Shown here: positions 1 through 9,062 of the stretch, piece by piece | How the letters are laid out: each line of letters starts with the position of its first letter | How positions within the stretch are numbered: the first letter of the stretch is position 1 | Assembly (NCBI GenBank): GCA_006386115.1 | Contig: VFIW01000005.1 | Span: 930,001-994,000, forward strand | Reading direction: 5' to 3' | Source of the DNA: Globisporangium splendens | Lineage: Eukaryota > Oomycota > Peronosporomycetes > Pythiales > Pythiaceae | Length of the DNA: 64,000 nt | The notes under the pieces: generated by a model | Seen by the model: only the letters and a program-made list of their open reading frames with translations | Told to the model about the DNA's origin: nothing | The model's database searches: none | Program-made: the position numbers and the translations under genes

Positions 1-951
1 TTCGCATTGAAGCGTGTAGGCAAAGACCAGTCGGCGAACGAGATCGCGATGACTGTGCGCGCGACTGCCATTGAAATACTGCGGCCGTACCTGGCGCGGT
101 ACCTGTACATGTACGAGACCTCGAGCGACAACTCGGTGACGATCGTGATGCCGTACTACATCGGCGGCTCGCTTGCGGACCGCATCCGTGATATGGGAAG
201 TGCAAACCCGTTGCCGGAGAAGATCGTGCGCAGCGTGCTCTCGTGGCTCTGCTGCGCGCTCGACGCGCTGCATCAGCAGGGGATCCTGCACTTGGACGTT
301 AAGGCCGGCAATATTCTCTTTGACACGGCGTCGTCGCGCACATTTACAAATTTGAAGCTCGTGGACTTTGGGAGCGCTGCGCCGATGAATACAGGGCGAA
401 CACCGTGGACAATGGGCGAGTGTCGTCAAGACCCAGAGGCAAGCGACCGCGCCAATGGCGGCACGTACGGCTGCATGGCACCCGAGCGATTCGATGGCCA
501 GTATGGACCTGAAGCCGACGTGTATGGCGCTGGCGTTGTGCTGTATCACATGGTGGTTGGTGAGATCCCGTTCCCGGGCAAAGATTTGTACCAGGTGCTG
601 GTCAAGAACATGGCGGGCAAAGTGAGCTTTGCGAGTCCGCACTGGACGCGCGTGTCGGCGTCTTTGCGGCACCTCGCGATGCGCATACTCGACGCAAATC
701 CAGCGACGCGGATCACGCTCCCAGAGATCCTGCGGCTCAAGTGGTTGTTCCAGAATGTATCGACCCACGAGCCCAAGCTGAAAGAGGAGCTGTCGTTGGC
801 AACAGCTAGCGCCAGCGGACGAGCTCGCAAGAAAGATGCGAGTGTGGGCGTGGTGATGGGGCCGTATCGCCGCCGTGGCGAGAGCAACAGCAGCTATAGT
901 GAGTATGACAGCAGCACGACCTACTTCTCGCGGTCCGCGAAGTACGCATGA
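1..951 (+). CDS. Protein kinase, 5' end outside the window
   Basis: The frame is open at the left edge and ends with TGA at 949-951, so at least the glycine loop lies outside. The first residues read FALKR, which fits the VAIK motif with the ATP-binding Lys at 10-12. The catalytic loop reads HLDVKAGNI (Asp codon 295-297), so this is a non-RD type (HLD for HRD). The DFG motif is at 364-372 and the APE motif at about 478-486, followed by a typical C-lobe (DVYGAGVVLYHM). The kinase fold seems to end near codon 250; the last 60 or so residues are a basic, Ser-rich tail. Family knowledge makes it a cytosolic or nuclear Ser/Thr kinase; the substrate is unknown. The last 61 codons (766-951) recur without amino-acid change downstream of both lipase genes (40926-41111 and 63146-63331), where the kinase domain is absent. 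This copy is therefore probably the original. Confidence 0.85.
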   Translation, partial: FALKRVGKDQSANEIAMTVRATAIEILRPYLARYLYMYETSSDNSVTIVMPYYIGGSLADRIRDMGSANPLPEKIVRSVLSWLCCALDALHQQGILHLDVKAGNILFDTASSRTFTNLKLVDFGSAAPMNTGRTPWTMGECRQDPEASDRANGGTYGCMAPERFDGQYGPEADVYGAGVVLYHMVVGEIPFPGKDLYQVLVKNMAGKVSFASPHWTRVSASLRHLAMRILDANPATRITLPEILRLKWLFQNVSTHEPKLKEELSLATASASGRARKKDASVGVVMGPYRRRGESNSSYSEYDSSTTYFSRSAKYA

Positions 952-1167
952 TGGAGAGAAGAGATCGGGAGAAAATGTGGCGCACGTGACGCGACCCCCG
1001 AGTGGATCATGGCAGTGAGTCCACCTGGCGAATGGAATTATCTCGTGAACTGCACTTGCTTCGGCTCTGCGGGCCTCGAAAGATGTCCAGAATATGAATG
1101 CACCTAGCCAAGGCGCTCGGTGACATTGTGGTGCATCCAAGGAGAGTTGCAGGTTCAGTGAGCGTAA

Positions 1168-1833
1168 TGGAGCCTGCACCACAACCGAAATTCCTCCTCG
1201 TCGATCAAGGTAGAAACCACCTTCGTTGGATCACGCGGCAATCCAGGACCAGGAGGGACTGGATCCATTATCGTGCGTGTCCATAAGGATTCGCACACAG
1301 CCAGTTTAATTTGGGCTGCCAGCATGGCCTATAGCAGGAAGGACACGACCAACAACTTTGCCGAGTACTGGGGTCTCATACACGGACTCCGAGAAGCCCA
1401 ACGCAGTCACTTCGAACCGTTGTATGTGATTGGAGACAGTGCACTGATTATCTCCCAACAGAGAATGCATCGGTCCCCTCGACAGCACCGATTGGCACGT
1501 TTATACCAGACAAGTCGACGACTCGCGGATTACATCGACATCCGAGGATGGTACCATCACTACCGTGCCTTCAACAAGATGGCGGACTCAGCCGCCAACC
1601 TAGCCATTGACACCAGAACCTCAACGCAGGTTCACTTCCCAACTCAAAGAGCTGCTTTCAACAATCTCACCCAGGATCTTGACAACGACGTCATGCATTG
1701 GCTTATGCGAAGTTCGGAAGATCCAAGGTCATTGGACAACACAAGGCAGCCTCACATTGGACCAAGAGAACATGCCATCCTGGTCAAAGATTATTTAGCA
1801 TTCAGAAGTGATCTATTGCAACCCGCGCTATAG
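1168..1833 (+). pseudogene. RNase H-like relic (RVT_3 type)
   Basis: After an in-frame TAA at 1165-1167 the frame is open to TAG at 1831-1833. It reads as a type I RNase H of the class found in non-LTR retrotransposons and plant-like RNase H proteins. A GSRGNPGPGGTGSI segment is followed by NNFAEYWGL (second acidic residue), VIGDSAL (third) and NKMADSAANLA (fourth). The first catalytic Asp, normally in FDGGSRGNPG, is Val here with one residue missing. There is no ATG before 1324, which lies after the first strand. About six replacement differences separate this copy from those at 40044-40709 and 63548-64000. All this points to a decayed fragment, perhaps the 3' part of a LINE, rather than a working gene. 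No reverse transcriptase is next to it. Confidence 0.6.
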
Positions 1834-2692
1834 ACACATTTACACTCCTGTATGAAATTCGCAATGAAGATTAGGTAGGAGAATGGATATTGTAGGTCAC
1901 GATGATGAACCTAAATATACCTCACCTTATAAAGATAAAATAAAAATCTGTCCAGCGCGAGGTGTGATGATGGATGTCTCGTTCTGTCTGATGGGTAGAC
2001 TTTGTAAAGGGTCGGCAGCCGGCCTGATCTGGCTTACGGTCAGATAGTGTGTGTTCAGCGGTCCGACTTATTGGCCAGACAATCGACCCGAAATAAATGA
2101 AGCATCCAACCTAAAATAACACAGGTGCCTGCGCCTTCTAGTTTCCTATGGACAGAGGAATGCACTGTATTGTGCCTTTCTGTCTTTTTGCCACTGTTTT
2201 CGGGACCCGAAATCGGTGCCTCCGACAGTAAAGATAGTGCGATAAATTGTTGCCAGGGACGTCTAAAACAGAGTCACAGCCACAGTGTGTGAGGTTATTT
2301 AACCACTTGGCCATCGTCGGCACTTGGGAGATTTTTTGCATGACCACAACTTGCCCAAACGGTGCCCAAAAGTGCCCAAATTTACCGTTATATAACGATC
2401 CAAAAGCAACATAACAGCAGCTTTACACAAAATTCAAATTGCTAAAATCAACCTTTTGGCCACTAATTCGTATCTTATCCAAGAGTCACACAGTGAGATT
2501 GTGGATACTCACAGACACCTCATCTTATGAGATTGGGGTACTTTATAAGATTTTGGACACGAATCTCAAAAGATTTGGGTGCTTTATGGGACCGCTACTG
2601 CTATCCATAGCATAAGAGGGTACAAAATCACGGGTACATCAGCAACATGCACGCAGAATCCACATATTTGAATTCACCATGGACTTCGAAGG
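1834..2692. other. Non-coding stretch between RNase H relic and LTR
   Basis: No convincing reading frame. The stretch is AT-richer than its surroundings, contains a tRNA-like segment on the minus strand (2187-2320), a 10-bp palindrome (GTTATATAAC near 2389) and short near-repeats of a GAGATTnGGGT type around 2530-2580. The same sequence lies inverted at 39185-40043. Confidence 0.5.
2187..2320 (-). other. Possible tRNA-derived (SINE-like) segment
   Basis: On the minus strand TGGCCAAGTGG followed by TTAA (2303-2313) matches an internal A box of tRNA-Leu/Ser type. About 90 nt downstream is a weak B-box-like segment within a TTTCGGG-T-CCCGAAA dyad. The spacing is too long for a plain tRNA and the B box is poor, so a degraded SINE or chance similarity are both possible. 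The inverted copy is at 39557-39690. Confidence 0.22.
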
Positions 2693-2923
2693 TGTAAGAG
2701 GGCGCTGTTCCAAACAGTCCCTCAAACAAGGCACACACGCTTGTGCCAGAGGAAGCGATCTCCCGACTTGGAGGGAAGAAGAAGACTTGAGTACTTGGAG
2801 GATAATTTGCAACTGAATTAAAAATGGTTATGGTTCCTGTCGCTACTTACTAATGAACCCCAAGGGATCCTACAGGTTTTATAACTAAAACCTAAACATA
2901 CACAATAAAACCTATGAATCTGA

Positions 2924-2999
2924 TATATAAAACCTTGGGTACACTGAGGTTGAACCTACGGGATCTTCGAGAAGCTTGAACTTCAAGTCTTGTATAAAA
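2924..2999 (+). promoter_or_regulatory. TATA boxes in the LTR facing the antisense gene
   Basis: TATATAAAA at 2924-2932 and TATAAAA at 2993-2999 read on the plus strand, towards the antisense frame starting at 3411 and against the element's own direction. The minus-strand reading of the same places gives poorer TATA matches. This could be an antisense promoter within the LTR; chance in AT-rich sequence is not excluded. In the 58588-59207 LTR a 22-bp deletion removes the first box but leaves the second. Confidence 0.3.
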
Positions 3000-3095
3000 T
3001 CCCTGCAAAGTGATCGACTCGCGCCACTCACTTCAGGCGGCAGAGACACGTCGGTCTCGTCGCCAGTCCAGTTTCCCAAGCAGGAACCATCACTC

Positions 3096-3192
3096 AGTAC
3101 TTGGTTAGTACATGGATGTCATTACTCTGTACTGATTAGTACATGAGAACAACATTCTGCACTGATCAGCACAGAGAACACTCGTGACGTCA
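3096..3192. promoter_or_regulatory. LTR-A dyad cluster with CRE-type site
   Basis: Three imperfect palindromes follow one another: AGTAC...AGTAC (from 3096), TGTACT-GATT-AGTACA (3128-3143, perfect) and TGCACTGATCAGCACA (3158-3173). A TGACGTCA octamer follows at 3185-3192, the classic binding site of bZIP factors of the CREB/ATF type. The cluster is kept in the other family A LTRs; the one at 38536-39184 has two TGACGTCA copies. Likely an enhancer in U3; the binding factors are not known. Confidence 0.4.
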
Positions 3193-3334
3193 TCGTCACA
3201 CGTGCATGTGGGGACTGTATTACCGTAACCCCTTTGTAATTTGTGTCTCCACAATGCACGCTGAGGTGGTGTGTGCCACACTAGATCTGGGAACAGATCC
3301 ACCTTCATGTGATGGCTGGTTGTGGCCCATTACA

Positions 3335-3347
3335 TCATCCCCTCCTT
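3335..3347 (-). promoter_or_regulatory. 3' polypurine tract of A1
   Basis: Minus strand AAGGAGGGGATGA lies directly against the TGTAATGG of the 3' LTR, the place where plus-strand DNA synthesis is primed in LTR retrotransposons. It is preceded by CTTT, giving the CTTTAAGG form that resembles the family C tract. Confidence 0.7.
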
Positions 3348-3410
3348 AAAGTCACAAGTACCTTGCGTACTTTTGCAGACCTTTCGGAGCAGTTCACTTT
3401 CCAATTGGCA

Positions 3411-4478
3411 ATGAAGCGACCAAGTGACCAAGTGAACCGTGAAGAACGTCCGTCGTCCAAGCGACAGCAGACAGCTCCAGAACTCTTCGACATCTCGCCC
3501 ATTCTGAAGAAGAAGGGGGAGCTCGAGTTCTACAAGGAGCGGTTCTTCAGTTGGCGTCGGATCAACGATCGCGATGATCCGAACCAACACATCGCAGCCC
3601 AGATAGACTCATGGCGAACATTTGTTCGTCTTGAGAACGAGAACAAGATGGAGCGTCTTCTTCGTCGTGGCAATGCTCGTGCCCAAAGAAGAACTCCTGC
3701 TGACGACAGAGCGAACCGTAGCTCTGGTCGTCGTAGTGTCACCCCTGGCGACGCTACAAGCAGTTCTCATAGGTGCGGACCACGTCGGGAACATCAGACT
3801 CCAATGTCTGACGAGGCTCCCACGTGTCCGAGCTCGGTGGATATCCACGCCACCGAACTCTGTAGAAGCGTTGATGGTTCAACCGCTTCTTTCCTCGACG
3901 ATGAGTCGGTCTATCTTCGTGATCAACAATCGACTCAACCACCCAGCGATGCTCTCCCTGAGAGTCTAACAACGGGGGTGGGGCTGAACGAGAAAACGAT
4001 TGAGCGACTCTGGAAGTGGAAGAGTGCTCATCGTGGGCAAATCGAGGCTTTGCAGCATCGTTGTTCGACGCTTGAGGAACGCTGCGAGAGTCTCGAGAAC
4101 CTTGTCGCCGATCATGAGTCGAAGATCGACGATCTGACAGAAGGTTCTGCCCAGTGTTCGACTTTGGAGTCCCGTTTCGAGGAACGGTTCCAACAGGTTC
4201 AGGACGAACTTGTTCGACTCCGGAAGAACGAGAAGTCTCGTGAGTTGGCTCACGATCGCCTTTTGCGCTCTGCGGAAGAGGCAGGTTCGGCTCTCGAGGT
4301 ACTTCGTGGTGAGTACCATTCTCGTCTTCAAGCGTTGGAGGCAGTGAAGGACCAATCCTTCGACGTCCTACAACTCCTGTACGCCGAGAAGGATCTCCAG
4401 AGCGATGAGCTGTTTGCTCTTCGCAATCAAGTGGAGAAGCTTCACGATCAGCTCGATCGTTTGCGGAAGATCTCGTAG
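3411..4478 (+). CDS. Antisense coiled-coil protein of family A (intact copy)
   Basis: 355 codons on the strand opposite pol. ATG at 3411 is chosen because the frame upstream (open from 3312) runs out of the LTR and across the polypurine tract. The protein starts with a basic, bipartite-NLS-like stretch (KR near residue 2, SKRQQ near residue 20), then a charged middle part containing FFSWRRI and SWRTFVRLENENKMERLLRR. The last 150 residues or so are a long heptad-patterned coiled coil from IERLWKWKSAHRGQIEALQ to the end. Bases 3754-4478 overlap pol on the other strand, opposite the chromodomain and the disordered linker before it. It stops opposite the codons just after pol's YVGRLKPY. I recognise no family; the layout recalls antisense nuclear coiled-coil proteins of some retroviruses and plant Gypsy elements, by analogy only. 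Confidence 0.6.
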   Translation: MKRPSDQVNREERPSSKRQQTAPELFDISPILKKKGELEFYKERFFSWRRINDRDDPNQHIAAQIDSWRTFVRLENENKMERLLRRGNARAQRRTPADDRANRSSGRRSVTPGDATSSSHRCGPRREHQTPMSDEAPTCPSSVDIHATELCRSVDGSTASFLDDESVYLRDQQSTQPPSDALPESLTTGVGLNEKTIERLWKWKSAHRGQIEALQHRCSTLEERCESLENLVADHESKIDDLTEGSAQCSTLESRFEERFQQVQDELVRLRKNEKSRELAHDRLLRSAEEAGSALEVLRGEYHSRLQALEAVKDQSFDVLQLLYAEKDLQSDELFALRNQVEKLHDQLDRLRKIS

Positions 4479-7400
4479 GATCCGCAGATCCACTTGGAAG
4501 GTAAGGCTTCAGTCTACCCACATAAAATGTCGGGTGTAGACGCATGCGTGTAGGTATGTCTAGCGTGTAGGCATCGCCATTGCATTTCACTACCTTGAAC
4601 GGTCCGACGAACCTTGGCAGAAGCTTGGAGCTTCCCAAGTTGGACACTGCATGTACAGGCAGGTTCGCCGTGCTAACTAATACAAGATCATTGATCTTAT
4701 ACACTTGCTTGTTCTTCCTTCCGCTCTTGTCTGCTTGTTCCTTTTGCAGATCCTGAGCCTTCGCGATTGCGTCTCGAACAAACCTCACAACGGCTTGTCT
4801 CCTCACAATAAAGTCATCGACTTGCTGCTCTTCACGACTTGTTAGGTCGTCGAGGGGTTTCATCGAGTCAAAATTGGCTTTCAACTCGGAAGCAGCATTC
4901 AGGTCGTAAGACGACTTCGGCTTGTTTCCATGAGCCGGAGTCCCTCCCCCACTCAAGGTAGAGACCTCACCCATTATGGAAGCAGGCACTCGAGGGTGAA
5001 TGCCATAGTTCACATAAAATGGAGAGTGACCTGTCGAGACATGCGTGGAGTTGTTCAATGCAAACTCGGCAAGAGGGAGAAACTCACTCCACTCTTTGAA
5101 AGACGTCGCATAACTGCGCAACACGTCTTCGAGGACACGATTCACTCGTTCAGTTTGACCATCCGTTTCAGGATGTGCCGCTGTTGACATGGACAACTTG
5201 GTGTCCAGAAGTCCGAACAGTGCACGCCAGAACTTGGACGTGAAACGGGTGTCACGGTCAGACACGATCTCGACTGGTAGTCCGTGTAGACGGAATACGA
5301 CGTCTACAAAGACCTTGGCAGTCTTCTCAGCAGAGATCTCGTCCGAAACAGGCGCAAGATGAACCATCTTGCTGAATCGGTCCACAAACACAAGGATGCC
5401 ATTGCGTCCACGTGTGTCTCTTGGAAGTCCGAATATGAAATCCATACTCACAGACTTCCAACTGTCCGATGGGACAGCCAATGAACGAAGTGGTGCCTGC
5501 GTGGAACCAGAAGGTTTCACTCGTTGGCAGACCTCGCAAGTCCTCACATACTTGCGCACCCACTTGTACATGTGTGGCCAGTAGTAATCCCGGGAAAGAC
5601 TGAGAAACGTTTTCTCACGTCCGAGATGGCCACCCAAAGGACTGTCATGGTACTCATACAAGAGTCGATGACGCAGACCTTCGTCGTTGGGAACAACAAC
5701 CCTTGCTGTATCCCCTTGTTCAACCGCATAGTACAACAACCCATTGTGTACTCGGAAGCGGCGAACTCGCGATCTTGTGCGCGACGGAAGACCTTGCAGC
5801 GCTTTGTCGGAAGGGTCCTTGAAGTACTTCAGCAAGTCCTGACATGTTTCGTCAGACTTGTACCCTTCGACGATCTCTTCTCGCACTGTAGTCGTTGCTT
5901 GCACCGCGATCGCTTGAATGTCTTCACAGAGTCGACACGCTCCGTCCGTGTCTTCACTCTTGGTCTTCGGATCGTAGTCCGGACGTCTTGATAGTGCATC
6001 GGCTAAGACGTTCGTCTTGCCTGGCTTGTAGTGTACAACAAAGTTGTACTCTGCAAAGAAAGAGAACCATCTCGCCATTCTTTGCGACAAATGAGGAGTC
6101 TTTACCGCTGTACGCAGCGACGCATGATCTGTGTAGATCGCAAAGCGCTCCTCGCCAAGCAGATACACACGGAACTTGACCAAAGAATACTTCATTGCCA
6201 GAAGTTCCTTGTCGTGAACTGGGTAGTTCCGCTCTGCGGGTCGGAGTTGTCGTGACTGATACGACACAACTCGCTCATGACCCTCATTGTCGTGTTGCAT
6301 CAATGCGCAACCGATGGCATAGTCGCTCGCATCACAGACGACGTGGAACGGCTTGTCGTGGTCTGGCAGAGCCAACACAGGAGCTTCTCGAAGACTCCTC
6401 TTGACTTCTTCGAACGCCGTCTGATGGTCTCTCGACCACTTCCACTCAACGTCTTTCTTCAAGAGCTGTGTGAGGGGTTGCACCAACGCTGCATAATTGC
6501 GCGTGTACTTGTGCAAGTAGTTGGCTAGACCCAACCATTGTCATAGCTGTTTGACATTCTGAGGCACAGGCCAATCGTCAATAGCTTTGACCTTCTCCGG
6601 ATCGACTCGAACACCGCTCTTGCCCACAAAACAACCGAGAACAGGGATCTTGGGGGCGAACAACATGCACTTCTTCAAGTTTGCGTAGAGTTTATTCTCA
6701 CGCATGACCTGGAAAACTTGACGAAGATGATCGAGATGAACATCGACATCAGACTTCCCATTCGTGGCCTTACTATGAACGAAAATGTCGTCAAAGTAAC
6801 TTGGTGTAAATGTTCGCAGAGGACGAAGAATGTTCGTGACCATTCGATTGAAGGTCGCGGGAGCATTCTTCAGTCCCTGTAGCATCGCTAACCATTCCCA
6901 CAGCATACCACTCGGGGTGCTCACTGCGGTCAACGGAACATCGTCTTCGCGCATTCGAATCTGATAGAACCCATCTTTCAGGTCGATAGCACTGAAGACG
7001 GCGCTGCCAACCATTCCATCAAGGATCATGTCCTTGCGTGGAACCGGAGTCTGGACTGGAATTGTCGCGTCGTTCAGCTTGTTGAAAGCGTGAACAATAC
7101 GCCAACCTCCAGTTGCCTTCTTCACGCAGAAAGTGGGGCTGCAATGCGGAGACTTGCTCTCTCGCACATGACCAGCCTTAGCACGTTGTGTAAAGAACTC
7201 GTCGATTGCCTCGACTTGTTCCTTTGGCAACGGCCACTGTCTTGTGATGCAGTACTTCGTGCCAGGAAGTACATCAATCTCATGACGAATGCCTCTGTCG
7301 AATGGCAATTCGTCCGGCACCTTGCCAGGGAAAATGTCTTCATATTCCCTGGCAAGCGCATACACGGGGTTCTTCTTGAGGGCGTCCCACGACTGCTCCT

Positions 7401-8538
7401 CGAACCTTTCCTTCTGTGTCTTTTCGTCCAACACATCTGCATCCGCACTCGATGCTGTGTTGACGAAGCCTTCGTCGACCATTTCGACGATCGCACACAC
7501 CTGCGCAATATCGCCTCTCGCTAGGCTGCGCTCCAGTGTCTTCTTGCTCATCGGTGGCAAGGAAACCAACTCTTCGACTGAACTTGGAGGATTTTCAATC
7601 TTCACGTGACGGATTACATCCACGTCACCTTCTTCATTGTAGACCGCTATATTCACAAACTCGCTTGGAATGTCTTGTGCTTGGACACTCCCTTCGTCAT
7701 CACTACTTGTACCTTGATCAGGGGAACTCAAAACTCTTGACGAAAAACTTCTCTTGCCGGTCTTCTTCTTGTCTTGTTGGGAAGAGTGTCTGTTCCTCTT
7801 CCATTCACTCTTGTCAACGCCATCACGAACCTTCTCGTCGTCGATGGCAAAGGAGACAGTCTTTTTCTGGCGCCTGACTGCTCCACCTCCGTTCGTCGTC
7901 TTTAAAATGGGTACCACTTGTGAACATGGGGGACCATCGCACACCGCAATATCACAAGGGTCATCTGGGATCTCTTCCACAGATGTGCACATCCATACAA
8001 CTTCATCCGTTGTTGTGCAGCACAAGTCAACATCGCGTGACTTGCCAACGGAGATCTTCATATTCATCCAGTCAATGCTAGGTTGGTAACGCTTCAACCA
8101 CGGCATATCCAGGATGATGTCAAACTTGTCATCGAGGTCGAGTAAAATGAACTCGTCTTCACCTCGGAAATCTTCACACTTGATTGCCAAGCGCACCACG
8201 CGCTTCGGCATCTTCACAGTTGACCCATTTGCCAACCGGACGATCATTGTCTTCTCTTCATTCGCATCAGGCACGAAGACACCATGCCTCACGATCACTT
8301 CATTTCGAACAAAGTTGTTCGACGCACCAGTGTCAACCAAAGCTCGTAGAGGCATTGCAATACCGTCTACATGAACTTTGTGAACGATCAAACTTGACGT
8401 TTGACTGACACTCTTCTCACTCGTAGTGGAAACTGCATGTGCTTGATGCACATAGGAACCAGAGTCCTGTGTCTCCACAACGTCCACAGTCCTCTTTTCC
8501 GGGCCAGTAGGAGGCCCCGCCCCTACTGTCCATTCCCG
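3754..8538 (-). pseudogene. pol: A1 pol polyprotein with one internal stop
   Basis: Read in the -1 frame after the slip site at 8538-8544. Order: aspartic protease (LVDTGASNNFV), reverse transcriptase with YFDD near residue 580, RNase H (VVCDASDYAIGCALMQ start), integrase with HHCC zinc part and DDE residues (MDFIFGLP, SDRDTRF, ETDGQTERVNR), the YVGRLK segment, a low-complexity linker and a C-terminal chromodomain (RFYRVRWRGYPP...WEP). A TGA at 6541-6543 replaces CGA seen in sister copies (QLRQWLG), splitting it at the RT/RNase H border. Other oddities are IILDMPW where sisters have ILGMPW, and LAMLQGLK for LAMPQGLK at a conserved RT site. The last 725 nt are shared with the antisense gene. 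Confidence 0.88.
4941..4956 (-). promoter_or_regulatory. Candidate central polypurine tract of A1
   Basis: On the minus strand TTGAGTGGGGGAGGGA lies inside pol between the integrase core and the YVGRLK segment and encodes LSGGG. It closely resembles the 3' tracts of families A and C, and is conserved in A2 (20459-20472) and B (13571-13585). It may prime a second plus strand. Confidence 0.4.
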
Positions 8539-8544
8539 TTTTTT
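8505..8544 (-). promoter_or_regulatory. -1 frameshift signal of A1 (gag to pol)
   Basis: Minus strand: slippery heptamer AAAAAAC (8538-8544) in gag phase CCA-AAA-AAC, a 9-nt spacer, then a hairpin at 8505-8528 with arms CAGTAGGGG and CTCCTACTG (one G-U pair) around CGGGGC. The gag TAG (8523-8525) lies in the 5' arm. Pol is in the -1 frame, as such a signal requires. Confidence 0.75.
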
Positions 8545-8625
8545 GGCCCAGGCGGCCGCTCGAACCGACGACCGTAAGAACGATCGTGGTTGTTCGAACG
8601 AGCACCTTGTGTCGTTTGCCGACCC
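8523..8625 (-). pseudogene. gag: A1 gag, 3' end separated by element B
   Basis: Last 33 or so codons of gag, ending at TAG 8523-8525. The rest of gag is at 16233-17184 on the far side of element B. The join matches intact family A sequence at 57418-57530. Bases 8621-8625 (GACCC) are the left copy of the B target site. Confidence 0.85.
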
Positions 8626-9012
8626 TGTAATGGGGCCACCCATTACATGGGTTCCTGGGTCAGGAGAGTGTGGGTTTTCTCCCACATGGGTTTTACCACC
8701 TCTTCCGAACCCACCCACGACGTACAGTTGGAGACACATTAATATGTGTCACTCATGAACACTGTACGTAGCCATTTGCATATTAGCCAATAAGAATAAG
8801 CCGTTAAGATTTAATCCCATTGGATGATAGTCGGACTGGACATCCGATTATCTACCAATGAGAGACACCGTAGGTTTCAGTCACTACGATTGCATGTTAG
8901 CACTTTAACGTTTTAATTCACTTCTCAATTTGCACGGTAACGCGCAAAGCTCCCTTCCTTTCACCTGCGCTTCCTCAACGCACGTGTACGTCGTGGAACG
9001 AGTCCCGTTACA
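8626..9012 (+). repeat. LTR of family B (5' LTR)
   Basis: 387 bp, TGTAATGG...CCCGTTACA. Its first 22 bp form a perfect 9-bp inverted repeat (TGTAATGGG / CCCATTACA, 4-nt loop). A second, imperfect 18-bp dyad lies at 8818-8860. It lacks a 36-bp segment near its end that is present in the 3' copy at 15810-16232. Confidence 0.92.
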
Positions 9013-9014
9013 CC

Positions 9015-9025
9015 TGGTAGCACTT
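9015..9025 (+). promoter_or_regulatory. Primer-binding site of element B
   Basis: TGGTAGCACTT two bases after the 5' LTR. The complement ends AGTGCTACCA, i.e. U72-A73-CCA, which fits an initiator tRNA-Met with an A1:U72 pair. The same site is used by families A and C. Confidence 0.7.
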
Positions 9026-9062
9026 TGTGGTCCGTCCAACCACAGAGCGGGAGCCGTCAATA

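Larger units (their letters stand above)
766..2692 (+). repeat. Unit S: segment present three times in the window
   Basis: Bases 766-2692 recur inverted at 39185-41111; paired positions sum to 41877 with no net indel between the checkpoints tested. They recur in direct orientation from 63146 to the window end (offset 62380). The unit holds the kinase tail, the RNase H-like relic and non-coding sequence, and its right end abuts a family A LTR in both copies that can be seen (2692/2693 and 39184/39185). Confidence 0.9.
2693..3334 (-). repeat. LTR of family A (3' LTR of A1)
   Basis: 642 bp; read on the minus strand it starts TGTAATGG and ends CTCTTACA. It is bounded on the inner side by the purine tract at 3335-3347. 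Other family A LTRs: 17304-17946, 38536-39184, 45050-45691, 58588-59207, and a fragment at 46276-46406. Confidence 0.92.

Noticed and set aside
1098..1286. 62-codon frame before the RNase H relic
   Set aside because: It is in another frame from the RNase H motifs, which read through the same bases as GSRGNPGPGG; no domain of its own.
2138..2347. 69-codon minus-strand frame over the tRNA-like segment
   Set aside because: Starts on a weak context, has no domain, and coincides with the non-coding tRNA-like structure.
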